A stretch of DNA of 6,997 nucleotides from JBFKUL01 sp041635755. GTDB lineage: Bacteria; Pseudomonadota; Gammaproteobacteria; Burkholderiales; SG8-39. The stretch spans positions 1-6,997 of the forward strand of contig JBFKUL010000156.1 of NCBI GenBank assembly GCA_041635755.1, read 5' to 3'. The first letter of the stretch is position 1. Every line of letters starts with the position of its first letter. The position numbers and the translations under genes were made by a program. Below, piece by piece: positions 6,425 through 6,997 of the stretch. The notes under the pieces were generated by a model. It saw nothing but the letters and a program-made list of their open reading frames with translations, did no database searches and was not told where the DNA came from.

Positions 6425-6579
6425 AGAGCGTGACGCGCATGCTGAGCGGGGTCGCGGGCGTCGAGCAGGTGGACGTCTCGCTCGCGGAGGGCCGCGCACG
6501 CGTGCGCTTCGATCCCGCGAAGGCGGGCCTGCCCGAGTTCAAGCGCGCGGTGGAGCGCGCCGGGTTCAAGGCCCCTTGA
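6373..6579 (+). CDS. copZ: CopZ-like copper chaperone (heavy-metal-associated domain protein)
   Basis: The product has 68 residues and is one complete HMA domain of the ferredoxin-like beta-alpha-beta-beta-alpha-beta type. The metal-binding motif is GLHCDGC (Cys13, Cys16), followed by the helix VKSVTRMLSGVAGV and strands ending in VRFDP. Such proteins carry Cu(+) in the cytoplasm and hand it to the CopA metal-binding domain. The motif has His rather than the more common Met-Thr before the first Cys (GLHC for GMTC), which is also seen in other small HMA proteins. ATG 6373 is supported by AAGGA at 6362-6366, six bases upstream. The gene lies in the -1 frame relative to the ATPase and begins 52 bases before the ATPase stop, so translation is probably coupled. 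The DUF411 gene follows after 48 bases. Confidence 0.92.
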   Translation: MENVEFKVEGLHCDGCVKSVTRMLSGVAGVEQVDVSLAEGRARVRFDPAKAGLPEFKRAVERAGFKAP

Positions 6580-6610
6580 TCAATCTGGATTGCGGCGCGA
6601 GACACCGATT

Positions 6611-6626
6611 ACGTTAAAGGAAACGT
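6611..6626 (+). promoter_or_regulatory. Ribosome-binding site of the DUF411 gene inside a small inverted repeat
   Basis: The Shine-Dalgarno sequence AAAGGA (6616-6621) is six bases before ATG 6628 and decides this start. It is flanked by ACGTT (6611-6615) and AACGT (6622-6626), which could pair as a short stem with the ribosome site in the loop. Five base pairs is weak, so a regulatory role is uncertain. Confidence 0.4.
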
Positions 6627-6627
6627 C

Positions 6628-6997
6628 ATGAACCGAAGACAACTGCTTCTCGGCGCCGCTGGCGCGGCCGCCAGCTTGGCGCTCGGCTGCACCGAGGCTC
6701 AGGCCCAGAACGTGGCGGTGTACAAGGACGCGAACTGCGGCTGCTGCTCGAACTGGATCGCACATATGCGGGACAACGGATTTTCGGTCGCAGCCGAGGA
6801 CGTCGCCGACACGGTGGCTTACAAGCGCCAGTATGGCGTCTCGGAGAAGCTCTATTCGTGCCACCCGGCGCGGGTCGAGGGCTACGTGATCGAAGGCCAC
6901 GTGCCCGCCGCCGAGGTGAAGCGCATGCGGCGCGAGCGACCGGACATCCGCGGCCTTGCGGTCCCCGGCATGCCGGTGGGCTCTCCCGGCATGGAGC
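6628..6997 (+). CDS. DUF411 exported metal-binding protein (3' partial)
   Basis: The frame is open to the window end, giving 123 residues; homologues are about 145-155 long, so only a short C-terminal tail is missing. The export signal starts MNRRQLLLG, a twin-arginine-like beginning followed by an Ala/Leu core; AQA before Gln27 fits signal peptidase I. A Cys at 21 after LALG is a poor lipobox. The mature part shows the DUF411 hallmarks: VYKDANCGCCSNW (CGCC at 37-40), GFSV, SCHP (Cys78, His79), GYVIEGHVPA (85-94) and LAVPGMPVGSPGME (110-123). The cysteines, His and Met residues suit binding of Cu or a related metal. DUF411 genes are commonly found beside copper-resistance genes, and some are annotated as CopG-like, but a defined role is not established. 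Here it follows the chaperone gene by 48 bases, supporting a periplasmic step in copper handling. Confidence 0.9.
   Translation, partial: MNRRQLLLGAAGAAASLALGCTEAQAQNVAVYKDANCGCCSNWIAHMRDNGFSVAAEDVADTVAYKRQYGVSEKLYSCHPARVEGYVIEGHVPAAEVKRMRRERPDIRGLAVPGMPVGSPGME

Noticed and set aside
1..6997. CRISPR arrays, tRNA or rRNA genes, insertion sequences, attachment sites
   Set aside because: No regularly spaced repeats, cloverleaf-like segments, transposase genes or terminal inverted repeats were seen.

Overview
The window is GC-rich and densely coding, with strong G/C preference at third codon positions. The gene content suggests a Gram-negative bacterium, most likely a betaproteobacterium with some form of extracellular electron transfer or metal respiration. 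That is a judgement from protein families recognised by eye: an MtrB/PioB outer-membrane porin, SirB2, a CopA-type ATPase with a CopZ-like chaperone, and a DUF411 protein. The exact genus cannot be fixed from this stretch.

Layout. Positions 1-1461 (+) carry the C-terminal 486 residues of an MtrB/PioB-family outer-membrane beta-barrel, followed by two hairpins, the second with a T-rich tail (intrinsic terminator). Converging on it from the minus strand (2577 to 1582) is a radical SAM enzyme with a C-terminal SPASM-like cysteine cluster and unknown substrate. A 254-base divergent intergenic region (2578-2831) holds two inverted repeats of identical design, TTGAC-N4-GTCAA, centred 90 bases apart. 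They resemble binding sites for CRP/FNR-superfamily regulators.

From 2832 rightward runs a tight set of six same-strand genes: a small secreted protein of unknown function, a SirB2-family membrane protein (TTG start), an ATP-binding-type universal stress protein, a Cu(+)-exporting P1B-type ATPase, a 68-residue CopZ-like copper chaperone whose start lies 52 bases inside the ATPase gene, and a DUF411 protein cut by the window end. Gaps are 15, 64, 4, -52 and 48 bases, so these are probably one operon, perhaps with a weak internal start before the stress-protein gene.

Working model (inference). The last three genes form a copper-handling chain: cytoplasmic chaperone, inner-membrane Cu(+) pump and exported metal-binding protein. 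Linkage to a stress protein, plus FNR-like palindromes at the head of the cluster, suggests that copper export or copper delivery to periplasmic enzymes is tied to oxygen or redox state. No novel system is demonstrated. The observations most worth checking are the paired palindromes, the unusual ATPase/chaperone overlap with a possible -1 frameshift fusion, and the orphan SPASM-type radical SAM enzyme.
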